Origin: Streptomyces coeruleorubidus
Lineage (GTDB): Bacteria > Actinomycetota > Actinomycetes > Streptomycetales > Streptomycetaceae
DNA: 64,000 bases
Direction of reading: 5' to 3'
NCBI RefSeq assembly: GCF_008705135.1
Contig: NZ_CP023694.1
Location: forward strand, 6,305,001 to 6,369,000
Positions 46,884 through 56,277 of this stretch are shown piece by piece. The notes beneath the pieces are model-generated. The model had not been told where the DNA came from and did not search any database. It saw only the letters and a program-made list of their open reading frames with translations. Numbering within the stretch: the stretch's first letter is position 1; the number at the start of each line of letters is the position of its first letter. The position numbers and the translations under genes were made by a program.

Positions 46884-47261
46884 TTGGCTGCTGAGCTGCA
46901 CGTCGCGCTGGTCGCGGCCGACCGTGAGGTCTGGTCCGGCCAGGCCACCCTGGTCGTCGCGCGCACCACGTCCGGCGACATCGGCGTCATGCCCGGTCAC
47001 CAGCCGCTGCTCGGTGTGCTGGAGTCGGGCCCGGTGACCATCCGTACGAGTGATGGCGGGACGGTCGTCGCCGCGGTCCACGGCGGTTTCATCTCGTTCG
47101 CGGACGACAAGCTCTCGCTGCTGGCGGAAGTCGCCGAGCTGTCGGACGAGATCGATGTCCAGCGTGCCGAGCAGGAGCTCGAGCGCGCGAAGGCGGAGGA
47201 CGACGCGGAGGCCCAGCGCCGCGCGGACGTCCGTCTGCGGGCTGCCACGGCGGCGCGCTGA
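46884..47261 (+). CDS. atpC: ATP synthase subunit epsilon
   Basis: 125 aa from a TTG after GAGGAG. The N-terminal beta sandwich (LHVALVAADREVWSGQATLV, GDIGVMPGHQPLL) and the C-terminal helical hairpin (QRAEQELERAKAEDD-like) are present. It regulates rotation and ATP hydrolysis. The hairpin upstream suggests it is expressed at a different level or partly from its own promoter near TAGACT (46829). Confidence 0.96.
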   Translation: MAAELHVALVAADREVWSGQATLVVARTTSGDIGVMPGHQPLLGVLESGPVTIRTSDGGTVVAAVHGGFISFADDKLSLLAEVAELSDEIDVQRAEQELERAKAEDDAEAQRRADVRLRAATAAR

Positions 47262-47286
47262 CCCCGTCCGCCGTGTGATGACGTCA

Positions 47287-47335
47287 CTCAGCCGCGGCTG
47301 GGTACCGGAGAGATCCGGACCCAGCCGCGGCTGAG
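47287..47335. terminator. 17-bp perfect terminator of the atp operon
   Basis: CTCAGCCGCGGCTGGGT (47287-47303) pairs perfectly with ACCCAGCCGCGGCTGAG (47319-47335), with an inner CCGG/CCGG. No U tract follows, as is usual in Streptomyces. Confidence 0.85.
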
Positions 47336-47391
47336 GCGGATGTGGGTGATTTTTACGTTCCGTTACCTAGGAGACGAGGAGGTCGGTGTCG

Positions 47392-47838
47392 ATGGTCCTC
47401 GCTCTGACTGTGTGCGGAATCGTGGTGGCCCTCGTGGTGGTGGGCCTGTTCGTCTTCGGTCTGCGCCGCCGGCTCATCCAGCGCTCGGGCGGCACCTTCG
47501 ACGCCAGCCTGCGCTGGGACACCCCTGAGCAGAGCGACGCCAACGGCAAGGGCTGGGCCTACGGGGTGGCCCGGTACAACGGCGACCGCGTCGAGTGGTT
47601 CCGTGTCTTCTCGTACTCCCCGCGCCCCCGCCGGATCCTGGAGCGGTCCGCGATCGAGGTGGCCGGCCGCCGGGTCCCGGAGGGCGAGGAGGAGCTGGCG
47701 CTCCTCTCCGACCACGTGATCCTCGCGTGTCTGCACCGGGGGACCCGGCTGGAGCTGGCCATGAGCGAGGACGCGCTGACCGGTTTCCTCGCGTGGCTTG
47801 AGGCAGCCCCGCCCGGTCAGCGCGTCAATGTTGCTTAG
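47392..47838 (+). CDS. DUF2550 membrane-anchored protein
   Basis: 148 aa from the ATG at 47392; GTG 47386 is equally near the GAGGAGG ribosome site. One N-terminal membrane helix (LALTVCGIVVALVVVGLFVF) is followed by a basic patch (GLRRRLIQRSGG) and a cytoplasmic beta-rich domain with many Trp and Arg residues. DUF2550 proteins follow the atp operon in actinobacteria; the function is unknown. It converges on the chitinase gene with only 19 bases between stops. Confidence 0.85.
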   Translation: MVLALTVCGIVVALVVVGLFVFGLRRRLIQRSGGTFDASLRWDTPEQSDANGKGWAYGVARYNGDRVEWFRVFSYSPRPRRILERSAIEVAGRRVPEGEEELALLSDHVILACLHRGTRLELAMSEDALTGFLAWLEAAPPGQRVNVA

Positions 47839-47857
47839 GTCGGCTTAGGTTCGTCTG

Positions 47858-49681
<1,824 letters not shown>

Positions 49682-49745
49682 GCTGCGCCTCCTCGATGGA
49701 GTTGTGGGGGCGTGACTGAGCCTCACGCCCACTCATGGTGCGGTG

Positions 49746-49774
49746 AGAATAGAAAGGTCTGGACCACCGGTCAA
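49746..49774 (-). promoter_or_regulatory. Chitinase promoter
   Basis: On the minus strand TTGACC (-35, 49774-49769), 17 bases, then TATTCT (-10, 49751-49746). The expected start of transcription near 49739 leaves a ~58-nt leader. The elements are interleaved with the DasR-like repeats. Confidence 0.75.
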
Positions 49775-49789
49775 TAGGTCTGGACCACC
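49755..49789. promoter_or_regulatory. Twin DasR-like operator repeats of the chitinase promoter
   Basis: AGGTCTGGACCACC occurs at 49755-49768 and 49776-49789, period 21 bases. Each contains GGTCTGGACC, close to the DasR site (TGGTCTAGACCA). One overlaps the promoter spacer, the other lies upstream of -35. Confidence 0.75.
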
Positions 49790-49814
49790 ACGGCCGTAGT
49801 GATCTGCGGCCGGA

Positions 49815-50456
49815 TCAGATCCCCAACTCCTGCGCCAGAACGGCTGCTTGCACCCGGCTGCGCAGCTCCAGCTTCCCCAGCAGGCGGCTGACGTGCGTCT
49901 TCACGGTCGCCTCGGCCATGTCGAGCCGCTCGGCGATGCCCGCGTTGGACAGGCCCTCGCCGAGGCAGGACAGCACCTCGCGCTCGCGCCGGGTCAGCCG
50001 GTCGAGGACGGCCGGGTCGGCCGCCGGCTCCCGTGCCGGTTTCGCGGCGAACTCCGCGATCAGCCGCCGGGTGACCGCCGGGGCGATCAGTCCCTCCCCG
50101 CCCGCCACCGTCCGGACGGCCTCCAGCAGGTCCTTCGCCTCGGTGTTCTTCAGCAGGAAGCCGGAAGCGCCCGCCCGCAGCGCCCCGAAGACGTACTCGT
50201 CGAGGTCGAAGGTGGTCAGCACCAGCACGTCGGCGAGCCGTTCCCCGACGACCTGCCGGGTCGCCGACACTCCGTCCAGGCGCGGCATCTGAATGTCCAT
50301 CAGCACCAGGTCGGGCCGCAGCTCGCGGGCCAGTGCCACCGCCTGTTCGCCGTCCGCCGCCTCGCCGACCACCTCGATGTCGGGCGCGCTGCGCAGGATG
50401 AGGACCAGGCCCGCGCGGACGGCGGACTGGTCCTCGGCGACCAGGACGCGGATCAT
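49815..50456 (-). CDS. chiR: NarL/LuxR-type response regulator, likely chitinase regulator
   Basis: 213 aa. Receiver domain: VAEDQSAVRAGL acidic residues, phospho-Asp in VLMDIQMPRLDG, Thr in LTTFD, Lys in FLLKNT. A LuxR helix-turn-helix lies at the C-terminus (LTRREREVLSCLGEGLSNAG, then MAEATVKTHVSRLLGKL). It overlaps the kinase gene by 4 bases. In S. coelicolor the pair beside chiC (ChiS-ChiR) controls that chitinase, as I recall; the same is inferred here from position. Confidence 0.85.
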   Translation of the reverse strand: MIRVLVAEDQSAVRAGLVLILRSAPDIEVVGEAADGEQAVALARELRPDLVLMDIQMPRLDGVSATRQVVGERLADVLVLTTFDLDEYVFGALRAGASGFLLKNTEAKDLLEAVRTVAGGEGLIAPAVTRRLIAEFAAKPAREPAADPAVLDRLTRREREVLSCLGEGLSNAGIAERLDMAEATVKTHVSRLLGKLELRSRVQAAVLAQELGI

Positions 50457-51646
50457 GCGGTGTCTCCTTCGGCGGTGTCGGGTACGGGGAGGGTGGCGCG
50501 TACGGCCCAGACCTTGCCGTCGGGCGAGTCCTCGGGGCCGGCTTCGAACGTGCCGTCGAGCAGGGCGGTGCGCTCGCGCATGCCGATGAGCCCGGCGCCC
50601 GAGCCGGGGGCGCCCGGCTGGTCCCGGTCGCCGTACGGGCTGGTCACCGAGACGGTCAGCGCACCGTCCTGCCGGGCGAGGGCGACGGCGACCAGGCCGG
50701 GGCCGGCGTGCTTGAGGGCGTTGGTGAGGGACTCCTGCACGATGCGGTAGGCGGCGAGTGCGACGGGCGCGGGAACCGTCCCGTGGGCGGCGTCGAGGGT
50801 GATGTCGAGGCCGTTGGCGCGCGCGTTCTCGACCAGGGAACCGAGACCGTCGAGCGTGGGGGCGGCGACCGGCTCGGTGTCGCCGCTGGAGTCGCGGAGG
50901 ATCCCGATGAGCCGCCGCATCTCCGCGAGCCCCTCCACGCTGTTCTCGCGGATGACCCTCAGTGCCTCCTGGGAGGTCTTCGGGTCCTGGAGGGAGAGCG
51001 CGGCGGTGGAGTGGATGGCGATCGCGGACAGGTGGTTGGCGACCATGTCGTGCAGTTCGCGGGCCATCCGGGCGCGCTCGGCGGTGACCGCCTGCGTGCG
51101 GTCCATCTCGGCGAGCAGCGCGGTCTGCTCGGCGCGCAGCCGGGCCGCCTCGGCGGCGTCGCGGTGATTGCGGACGATCAGGCCGGTGGAGGCGGGGGCG
51201 AAGGCCACGAGCCCCGTGACCACACCGACCAGCAGTGCCTCGGGCTCGCGCCACAGGGCGAACGGCACCACGGCCCCGGCCAGCGAGAGCAGCCCGGTGA
51301 TCCGCGGGATGCGGTGGGCCGAGGCGGGTGGGCCGTACAGGACGGCCGCGTACATGAGGTCGGTGTACATCAGGACGGTGACCAGGTTGCCCTGGGTGAC
51401 GGTGTCCAGGACGAGCGCGGCCGTGCCGGTCAGCAGGGCCGCGCGCGGGGCGGTCCGGCGCAGCAGCTCGCAGCCGGCCATGACGAGCAGCGGCAGCAGG
51501 ACCGGCCAGCGGCCCGGCAGGAACACGTACGCCTCGGTGTGCGGACGGGTGGCCAGACCGACGCCCCAGAGCAGCAGCCCGCCGAGCAGACCGCCGAGCG
51601 CGACGTAGACGTCGAAACGACGTGGGCGGGGGAGTCGTACGGCCAT
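50453..51646 (-). CDS. chiS: Sensor histidine kinase, likely chitinase regulator
   Basis: 397 aa from the ATG at 51646; an in-frame ATG at 51661 is an alternative. About five membrane helices (to ~160) precede a HisKA_3 dimerisation domain with the phospho-His in RMARELHDMVANHLSAIA, and an HATPase domain ([27 protein letters not shown]). It should phosphorylate the overlapping response regulator. No periplasmic ligand domain is large enough to bind chitin oligomers directly, so the signal is unclear. Confidence 0.85.
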   Translation of the reverse strand: MAVRLPRPRRFDVYVALGGLLGGLLLWGVGLATRPHTEAYVFLPGRWPVLLPLLVMAGCELLRRTAPRAALLTGTAALVLDTVTQGNLVTVLMYTDLMYAAVLYGPPASAHRIPRITGLLSLAGAVVPFALWREPEALLVGVVTGLVAFAPASTGLIVRNHRDAAEAARLRAEQTALLAEMDRTQAVTAERARMARELHDMVANHLSAIAIHSTAALSLQDPKTSQEALRVIRENSVEGLAEMRRLIGILRDSSGDTEPVAAPTLDGLGSLVENARANGLDITLDAAHGTVPAPVALAAYRIVQESLTNALKHAGPGLVAVALARQDGALTVSVTSPYGDRDQPGAPGSGAGLIGMRERTALLDGTFEAGPEDSPDGKVWAVRATLPVPDTAEGDTA

Positions 51647-51798
51647 GCCACCATCCAACACGCCTGTCCCGCCGTGTGCGTGGACCCCGCGGAGGGTCCC
51701 TCACTGCATCTTTCGATGTACCGCGGGTTCGTCAGTCGCGACGACGATTCCGGCCGCGCCGACCGGGAGCCTTGAAGGGTGACCGAGAGGAGCGAACC

Positions 51799-52374
51799 GT
51801 GATCGTCGCCTTGATCGCCGCCTGTGAGATCGGCTTCTGGGTGCTGCTGGCGGCCGGACTGGCCTTCCGCTACCTGCTGCGCATGCCGCGTACGGGGCTG
51901 GCACTGCTGCTGTGCGAGCCGCTGCTGGAGGTCGTCCTGCTGGTCGCCACCGCGCTGGACCTGAAGAACGGTGCCGAGCCGAACTGGACGCATGGGCTGG
52001 CCGCGCTGTACATCGGCTACACCGTGGGGCACGGTCACCGCACCGTGAAGTGGCTCGACGGCCACGCGGCCCACCGCTTCGGCGGCGCCCCGCCGCCACA
52101 GCGGCCCCCGCGCTACGGCATGGCCCGGGCCCGTCACGAGGGCAAGGTCTGGACGGGCACGCTGGTGGGAGCGGCCGTCGCGACCGTGCTGCTCCAGCTC
52201 GCCATCTGGTACGTCGACGACCCGAGCCGCGTCACCTCCCTGGAGAGCTGGCGCTACGCGGCCTGGCGCGCGGCAGGCATCCACGGCCTGGTCGCACTGA
52301 GCTACTGGATCTGGCCGCGGAAGGCTCCCGCGGGGGAGACGGAGGTCGCGCAGGAGAAGGAGAGGGTGCGGTGA
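51799..52374 (+). CDS. Integral membrane protein, function unknown
   Basis: 191 aa from a GTG after GAGGAG. About four helices (LIAACEIGFWVLLAAGLAF, LALLLCEPLLEVVLLVATAL, VWTGTLVGAAVATVLLQLAI, AGIHGLVALSYWIWP). It is divergent from the kinase gene and overlaps the next small gene. Conserved in Streptomyces at this locus as far as I recall, with no assigned role. Confidence 0.75.
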   Translation: MIVALIAACEIGFWVLLAAGLAFRYLLRMPRTGLALLLCEPLLEVVLLVATALDLKNGAEPNWTHGLAALYIGYTVGHGHRTVKWLDGHAAHRFGGAPPPQRPPRYGMARARHEGKVWTGTLVGAAVATVLLQLAIWYVDDPSRVTSLESWRYAAWRAAGIHGLVALSYWIWPRKAPAGETEVAQEKERVR

Positions 52375-52562
52375 TGAGCAAGGCCCGCGGGAACCTTGTG
52401 GAAGGGACCGTCACCTTCCTGATCGGCCTGGGGTTGTGGCTGTTCACCGGCGACGTGGAGGTCCCCGTCGTCACTCTCACGAAGGTCGGTGTCGTGATGA
52501 TGTGCGTCGGCGGCGTGCTGGTCGCCGCCGGGCTGTGGCAGGGGGCGCGGCGCCGGACCTGA
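52374..52562 (+). CDS. Small two-helix membrane protein (DUF5708-like)
   Basis: 62 aa; its ATG shares a base with the previous stop (TGATG). Two membrane helices (NLVEGTVTFLIGLGLWLF and KVGVVMMCVGGVLVAAGLW) and a short Arg-rich end. It resembles proteins labelled DUF5708 in Streptomyces. It is co-translated with the preceding membrane protein, so the two may form a complex. Confidence 0.7.
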   Translation: MSKARGNLVEGTVTFLIGLGLWLFTGDVEVPVVTLTKVGVVMMCVGGVLVAAGLWQGARRRT

Positions 52563-52577
52563 GCGCGGCCCCCAGGG

Positions 52578-53150
52578 TCAGCGCTCCCCGCCCGGCACCC
52601 ACAGCACGTCCCCGACCTCCTTGTTCGCCGTCCTCGCGAGGATGAACAGGAGGTCGGAGAGGCGGTTGAGGTAGGTGGCCGTCAGGGGGTTCATGACCTC
52701 TCCGTGCGCCTCCAGGGCCGCCCACGTCGAGCGTTCCGCTCGGCGGACCACCGTGCAGGCCTGGTGGAGCAGGGCCGCGCCGGGGGTGCCGCCGGGGAGG
52801 ATGAAGGAGCGGAGCTTTTCCAGGCCCTCCAGGAAGTGGTCGCAGTCCGCCTCCAGCTTGTCGACGTAGGACTGCTCGACCCGCAGGGGCGGGAACTCCG
52901 GGTTCTCCACCACCGGCGTCGACAGGTCCGCACCCACGTCGAACAGGTCGTTCTGCACGCGGGTGAGGACCTTGACGACCTCCTCGTCCAGGCCGCCCAG
53001 CGCGATCGCCGTGCCGATCACCGCGTTCGCCTCGTTGGCGTCGGCGTACGCGGCGATCCGCAGGTCGGTCTTGGCGACCCGGCTCATGTCGCCGAGGGCG
53101 GTCGTGCCCTGGTCGCCGGTCCTGGTGTAGATGCGCGTCAGATTGACCAT
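52578..53150 (-). CDS. Cob(I)yrinic acid a,c-diamide adenosyltransferase (PduO type)
   Basis: 190 aa. It transfers the adenosyl group of ATP to reduced corrinoid to make adenosylcobalamin (EC 2.5.1.17). PduO hallmarks are the N-terminal RIYTRTGDQGTTALGD (ATP loop), AYADANEANAVIG and LNRLSDLLFILAR with the arginine-rich CTVVRRAER helix. Streptomyces need adenosylcobalamin for methylmalonyl-CoA mutase and class II ribonucleotide reductase. A TnpB element lies directly upstream of its start. Confidence 0.95.
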   Translation of the reverse strand: MVNLTRIYTRTGDQGTTALGDMSRVAKTDLRIAAYADANEANAVIGTAIALGGLDEEVVKVLTRVQNDLFDVGADLSTPVVENPEFPPLRVEQSYVDKLEADCDHFLEGLEKLRSFILPGGTPGAALLHQACTVVRRAERSTWAALEAHGEVMNPLTATYLNRLSDLLFILARTANKEVGDVLWVPGGER

Positions 53151-53293
53151 GTGGCCAATCTAGACGTTCGTGTCATGGGAGCACCCTTCACCTTTTGGTC
53201 TCGTACAAGCGCACCTGATTCGCACCCGTGTCCTGGAGGTCGGAGCATCGTTGGCGGAGGTGAGGTCATCGCGTCGCTCAGGAGGGGGGAAGC

Positions 53294-54543
53294 ATGCTGG
53301 TCGGCAGGAGATACCGGCTCCAGTTCACGCCTGAGCAGAGAGAAGCGGCCGAGGAGTACGGCAGCATCTGTCGAGCGGTGTGGAACATCGGCCTCGAGCA
53401 ACGGCGCGAGTACTGGCGTCGGGGCGCGTGGATCGACTATGTGCAGCAGGCCCGCGAGATGGCTGAGGCCAAGGTGGAGCATCCGTGGCTGAGGGCCGCG
53501 CCGTCCCACATTCTCCAGCAGACTCTTCGGGACCTGGACAGAGCATGCCGCACCCATGGCACGTTTGGTGTGCGGTGGCGGGCGAAGCAGCGGTGGCAGC
53601 CATCCTTCCGGTTTCCTGACCCGCGTCACCTGTCCGTCGAGTGGCTCGGGCGCAAGCGTGGCCGGGCGCGGCTGCCGAAGCTCGGCTGGGTGATCTTTCG
53701 CTGGTCTCGTCCGCTCGGCGGCAGGCTGAAGTCAGCCACCGTTTCACGTGACGGCAAACACTGGTACGTCAGCTTTCTGGTGGAGACCGGCACCGCCGGA
53801 CCCGCAGTCTCATTGGAGCGCGGTCGAGTCGGTATTGACCGCGGAGTGGCGGTGCTGGCCGCGACCAGCGATGGCCGGTTCCTGGACAGGAGCTTCATCA
53901 CCCCTGGCGAGGCCCAGCGATACCGGAGACTCCAGCAACAGCACGCCCGCACCCAGAAGGGATCGAACCGCCGAAAAGCGTGTCGAGCGAGGATGCGGGT
54001 CATGATGCGAAGGGTCCGCGACCGCCGCCGGGACTTCCACGCGCAGACGGCCCGCCACGTCGTAGACGGCAACGGCCTCGTCGTTCTCGAGGATCTCAAC
54101 ACAGCCGGCATGACCGCTACCGCCAGAGCGACCTCAGCCGAGCCGGGAACGCATGTCGGGCAGAAGGCAGGACTGAACCGCGCGATCCTCGACAAGGGCT
54201 GGCACTCCTTCGAACTGGCAGTCCGCAGCCGTGCCCGTCATACAGGCACCGCGGTACGCACTGTCAACCCGGCTTTCAGTTCAACAACCTGCCCTGCCTG
54301 TGGATATGTGCATCCGGACAACCGCGAGAGCCAAGCGAAGTTCGTCTGCACCTCCTGCGGTCACCGAGAGCACGCCGACACGGTCGGCGCGAAGAACGTA
54401 CTGGCCCGCGGGCATACGGGTCACAGGGCGTGGAGACCTCGGCGCCAGCCGGTCTGTGAAGCGCCAACCAGCGCAAAACCGCAAGGAATTAGCGCTCCGA
54501 CCGCTGAGGTCGGAATCCTCTCGGCTTCGGCCGATGGGAGGAT
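53294..54543 (+). mobile_element. IS200/IS605-type element with tnpB only
   Basis: A lone tnpB with its right-end hairpins and no tnpA lies between the adenosyltransferase and hbd genes. The left end must lie within 53151-53293 but was not located. Without TnpA it cannot move by itself. Confidence 0.75.
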
Positions 54544-54595
54544 CGCCAAGTCCGTCATGTGGGACGTGACACGAGTCTCACTCCATGAGACGTGA
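53294..54595 (+). CDS. tnpB: TnpB RNA-guided nuclease
   Basis: 433 aa from an ATG after GGGGGGAAG. RuvC residues are intact: D182 (RVGIDRGVAVLAA), E266 (LVVLEDLN) and D362 (HADTVGAKNVL). The zinc ribbon is CPACGY...CTSCGH. The N-terminal helix-turn-helix and wedge regions are present. TnpB cleaves DNA guided by an omega RNA made from the element's right end, keeping the element at its site. The frame runs through the right-end hairpins (54497-54541) and into flanking DNA, so the last ~30 residues (VGILSASADGRIAKSVMWDV and beyond) are unlikely to be native family sequence. Confidence 0.93.
   Translation: MLVGRRYRLQFTPEQREAAEEYGSICRAVWNIGLEQRREYWRRGAWIDYVQQAREMAEAKVEHPWLRAAPSHILQQTLRDLDRACRTHGTFGVRWRAKQRWQPSFRFPDPRHLSVEWLGRKRGRARLPKLGWVIFRWSRPLGGRLKSATVSRDGKHWYVSFLVETGTAGPAVSLERGRVGIDRGVAVLAATSDGRFLDRSFITPGEAQRYRRLQQQHARTQKGSNRRKACRARMRVMMRRVRDRRRDFHAQTARHVVDGNGLVVLEDLNTAGMTATARATSAEPGTHVGQKAGLNRAILDKGWHSFELAVRSRARHTGTAVRTVNPAFSSTTCPACGYVHPDNRESQAKFVCTSCGHREHADTVGAKNVLARGHTGHRAWRPRRQPVCEAPTSAKPQGISAPTAEVGILSASADGRIAKSVMWDVTRVSLHET
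54497..54545 (+). ncRNA. 3' end of the TnpB omega RNA / right-end hairpins
   Basis: CCGACC-GCTGA-GGTCGG (54497-54513) is followed by CCTCTCGGC-TTCG-GCCGATGGGAGG (54517-54541). This matches the shape of IS605-type right ends, where the guide is the DNA immediately downstream. The guide would begin near 54545. The 5' limit of the RNA, inside tnpB, is not defined. Confidence 0.65.
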
Positions 54596-54686
54596 AACGC
54601 ATTACTAAGTCAGGCGCACGCCGCCTCACGAACGCTAGTGTCCGCCGGAGAGGCAGATATAAACAGCGCGTCAGGGGAGTCGCACA

Positions 54687-55535
54687 GTGGCACGGAAGCT
54701 CGCCGTCATCGGAGCCGGCCTCATGGGATCCGGCATCGCCCAGGTCTCCGCACAGGCGGGCTGGGACGTGGTCCTGCGCGACGTCACCGACGAGGCGCTG
54801 AGGCGGGGCACCGACGGCATCAAGGCCTCGTACGACAAGTTCGTCGCCAAGGGCAAGCTGGAGGCGCACGACGCCGACGCCGCCCTCGCCCGCATCACCG
54901 CGACCACCGACCTGGACGCCGCGGCCGACGCGGACGTCGTCGTCGAGGCCGTGTTCGAGAAGCTCGAAGTCAAGCACGAGATCTTCCGCGCCCTCGACAA
55001 GCTCGTGAAGGACGAGGCCATCCTCGCCTCCAACACCTCCGCCATCCCGATCACCAAGATCGCGGCCGCGACGGAGCGCCCCGAGCGGGTCGTCGGCACG
55101 CACTTCTTCTCGCCGGTGCCGATGATGCAGCTGTGCGAACTGGTCCGCGGCTACAAGACCAGTGACGAAACCCTCGCCAAGGCCCGGGATTTCGCCGAGT
55201 CGGTCGGCAAGACCTGCATCGTCGTCAACCGCGACGTCGCCGGCTTCGTGACGACCCGTCTCATCTGCGCCCTGGTCGTCGAGGCCGCGAAGCTTCAGGA
55301 GTCGGGCGTGGCGAGCGCCGAGGACATCGACCTGGCCTGCAAGCTGGGCTTCGGTCACGCCATGGGCCCGCTGGCGACGGCGGACCTGACGGGCGTCGAC
55401 ATCCTGCTGCACGCCACGAGCAACATCTACACGGAGTCCCAGGACGAGAAGTTCGCGCCGCCCGAGTCGATGCGCCGGATGGTTGATGCCGGTGACATCG
55501 GACGCAAGAGCGGGCAGGGCTTCTACAAGCACTGA
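54687..55535 (+). CDS. 3-hydroxybutyryl-CoA dehydrogenase
   Basis: 282 aa from a GTG after GGGGAG. NAD(P)-dependent oxidation of 3-hydroxyacyl-CoA (EC 1.1.1.157). The Rossmann loop is VIGAGLMGSGIAQVSAQAG; catalytic Ser in SNTSAIPITKIA and His in GTHFFSPVPMMQL; the C-terminal helical domain GFGHAMGPLATADLTGVDI is complete. It may feed butyryl/crotonyl-CoA metabolism used in ethylmalonyl-CoA and polyketide precursor supply. Transcribed alone, behind the TnpB element. Confidence 0.95.
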   Translation: MARKLAVIGAGLMGSGIAQVSAQAGWDVVLRDVTDEALRRGTDGIKASYDKFVAKGKLEAHDADAALARITATTDLDAAADADVVVEAVFEKLEVKHEIFRALDKLVKDEAILASNTSAIPITKIAAATERPERVVGTHFFSPVPMMQLCELVRGYKTSDETLAKARDFAESVGKTCIVVNRDVAGFVTTRLICALVVEAAKLQESGVASAEDIDLACKLGFGHAMGPLATADLTGVDILLHATSNIYTESQDEKFAPPESMRRMVDAGDIGRKSGQGFYKH

Positions 55536-55546
55536 AACCGCACATG

Positions 55547-55570
55547 CCCCGGGGCCATCACACTCCGGGG
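55547..55570 (+). terminator. Short hairpin after the dehydrogenase gene
   Basis: CCCCGG (55547-55552) pairs with CCGGGG (55565-55570), 11 bases after the stop. Confidence 0.4.
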
Positions 55571-55684
55571 TGAATTCGGTATCGGTTCGCTTACAAGAAG
55601 CAACCTCTGCCCCCCTCACGCAGTCAGAGGTTGCATCACCGGCATCAGAACGCGGAGCACGAGACGCACGCACGGGGAGCGCAT

Positions 55685-56008
55685 ATGCACATCAGGGGCG
55701 ACCACGCCGAGCTGGTCGTCGGGGGCCGCCTCGACGTCCGCAGCGCGGCGGACGCCCGTACGGTCCTGCACTCGGCCGTCGACGACGGAGTCGGCGACCT
55801 GGTGCTGGACCTGTCCGAACTGGACTCCTGGGACGCCACCGGACTCGGTGTGATCATGGGGGCTCACCGGCGAGCCGGCCGCTGTGGCCGGCGCCTGGTC
55901 CTGCGCGGCGTGCCGCCGCAGATGCAGCGCCTGCTGGTGGCCACCCGCCTGCACCGGATCCTGGCGATCGAGGGGGGCATCGGGGTGGAGACATTGCCTC
56001 GCGTGTGA
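55685..56008 (+). CDS. STAS-domain anti-sigma factor antagonist
   Basis: 107 aa from the ATG at 55685, after GGGGAG. A single STAS domain: LDLSELDSWDATGLGVIMGA corresponds to the segment carrying the regulatory phospho-residue, with Thr (DATG) where SpoIIAA/RsbV have Ser. Such proteins bind HATPase anti-sigma factors and free the sigma factor when unphosphorylated. No sigma or anti-sigma gene adjoins it, so its partner is elsewhere. Confidence 0.88.
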   Translation: MHIRGDHAELVVGGRLDVRSAADARTVLHSAVDDGVGDLVLDLSELDSWDATGLGVIMGAHRRAGRCGRRLVLRGVPPQMQRLLVATRLHRILAIEGGIGVETLPRV

Positions 56009-56277
56009 CGGCCTGTGCGGGTGTGAACCGGGAGACCGGGGAGACCCGGACGGACGTTGTCGAATCGTGCGACGCGCACAATCCTCACGAGACCGTGACG
56101 TTCTCGGACGGCACGGTACCCCGGACTGTCGTAGATACTGTGCGAAGGTTTAGGGTTCGGCTGCCCGCTGCCTTGAAACCCTATCTGCGGGCCCGGACCA
56201 GAAGCGACAGCGCGGTGTGCAGCAAGGCCGGGAGGGGCTTTTCAGAGCACACACACGCTTTTGGGGGGCTTTGACCT

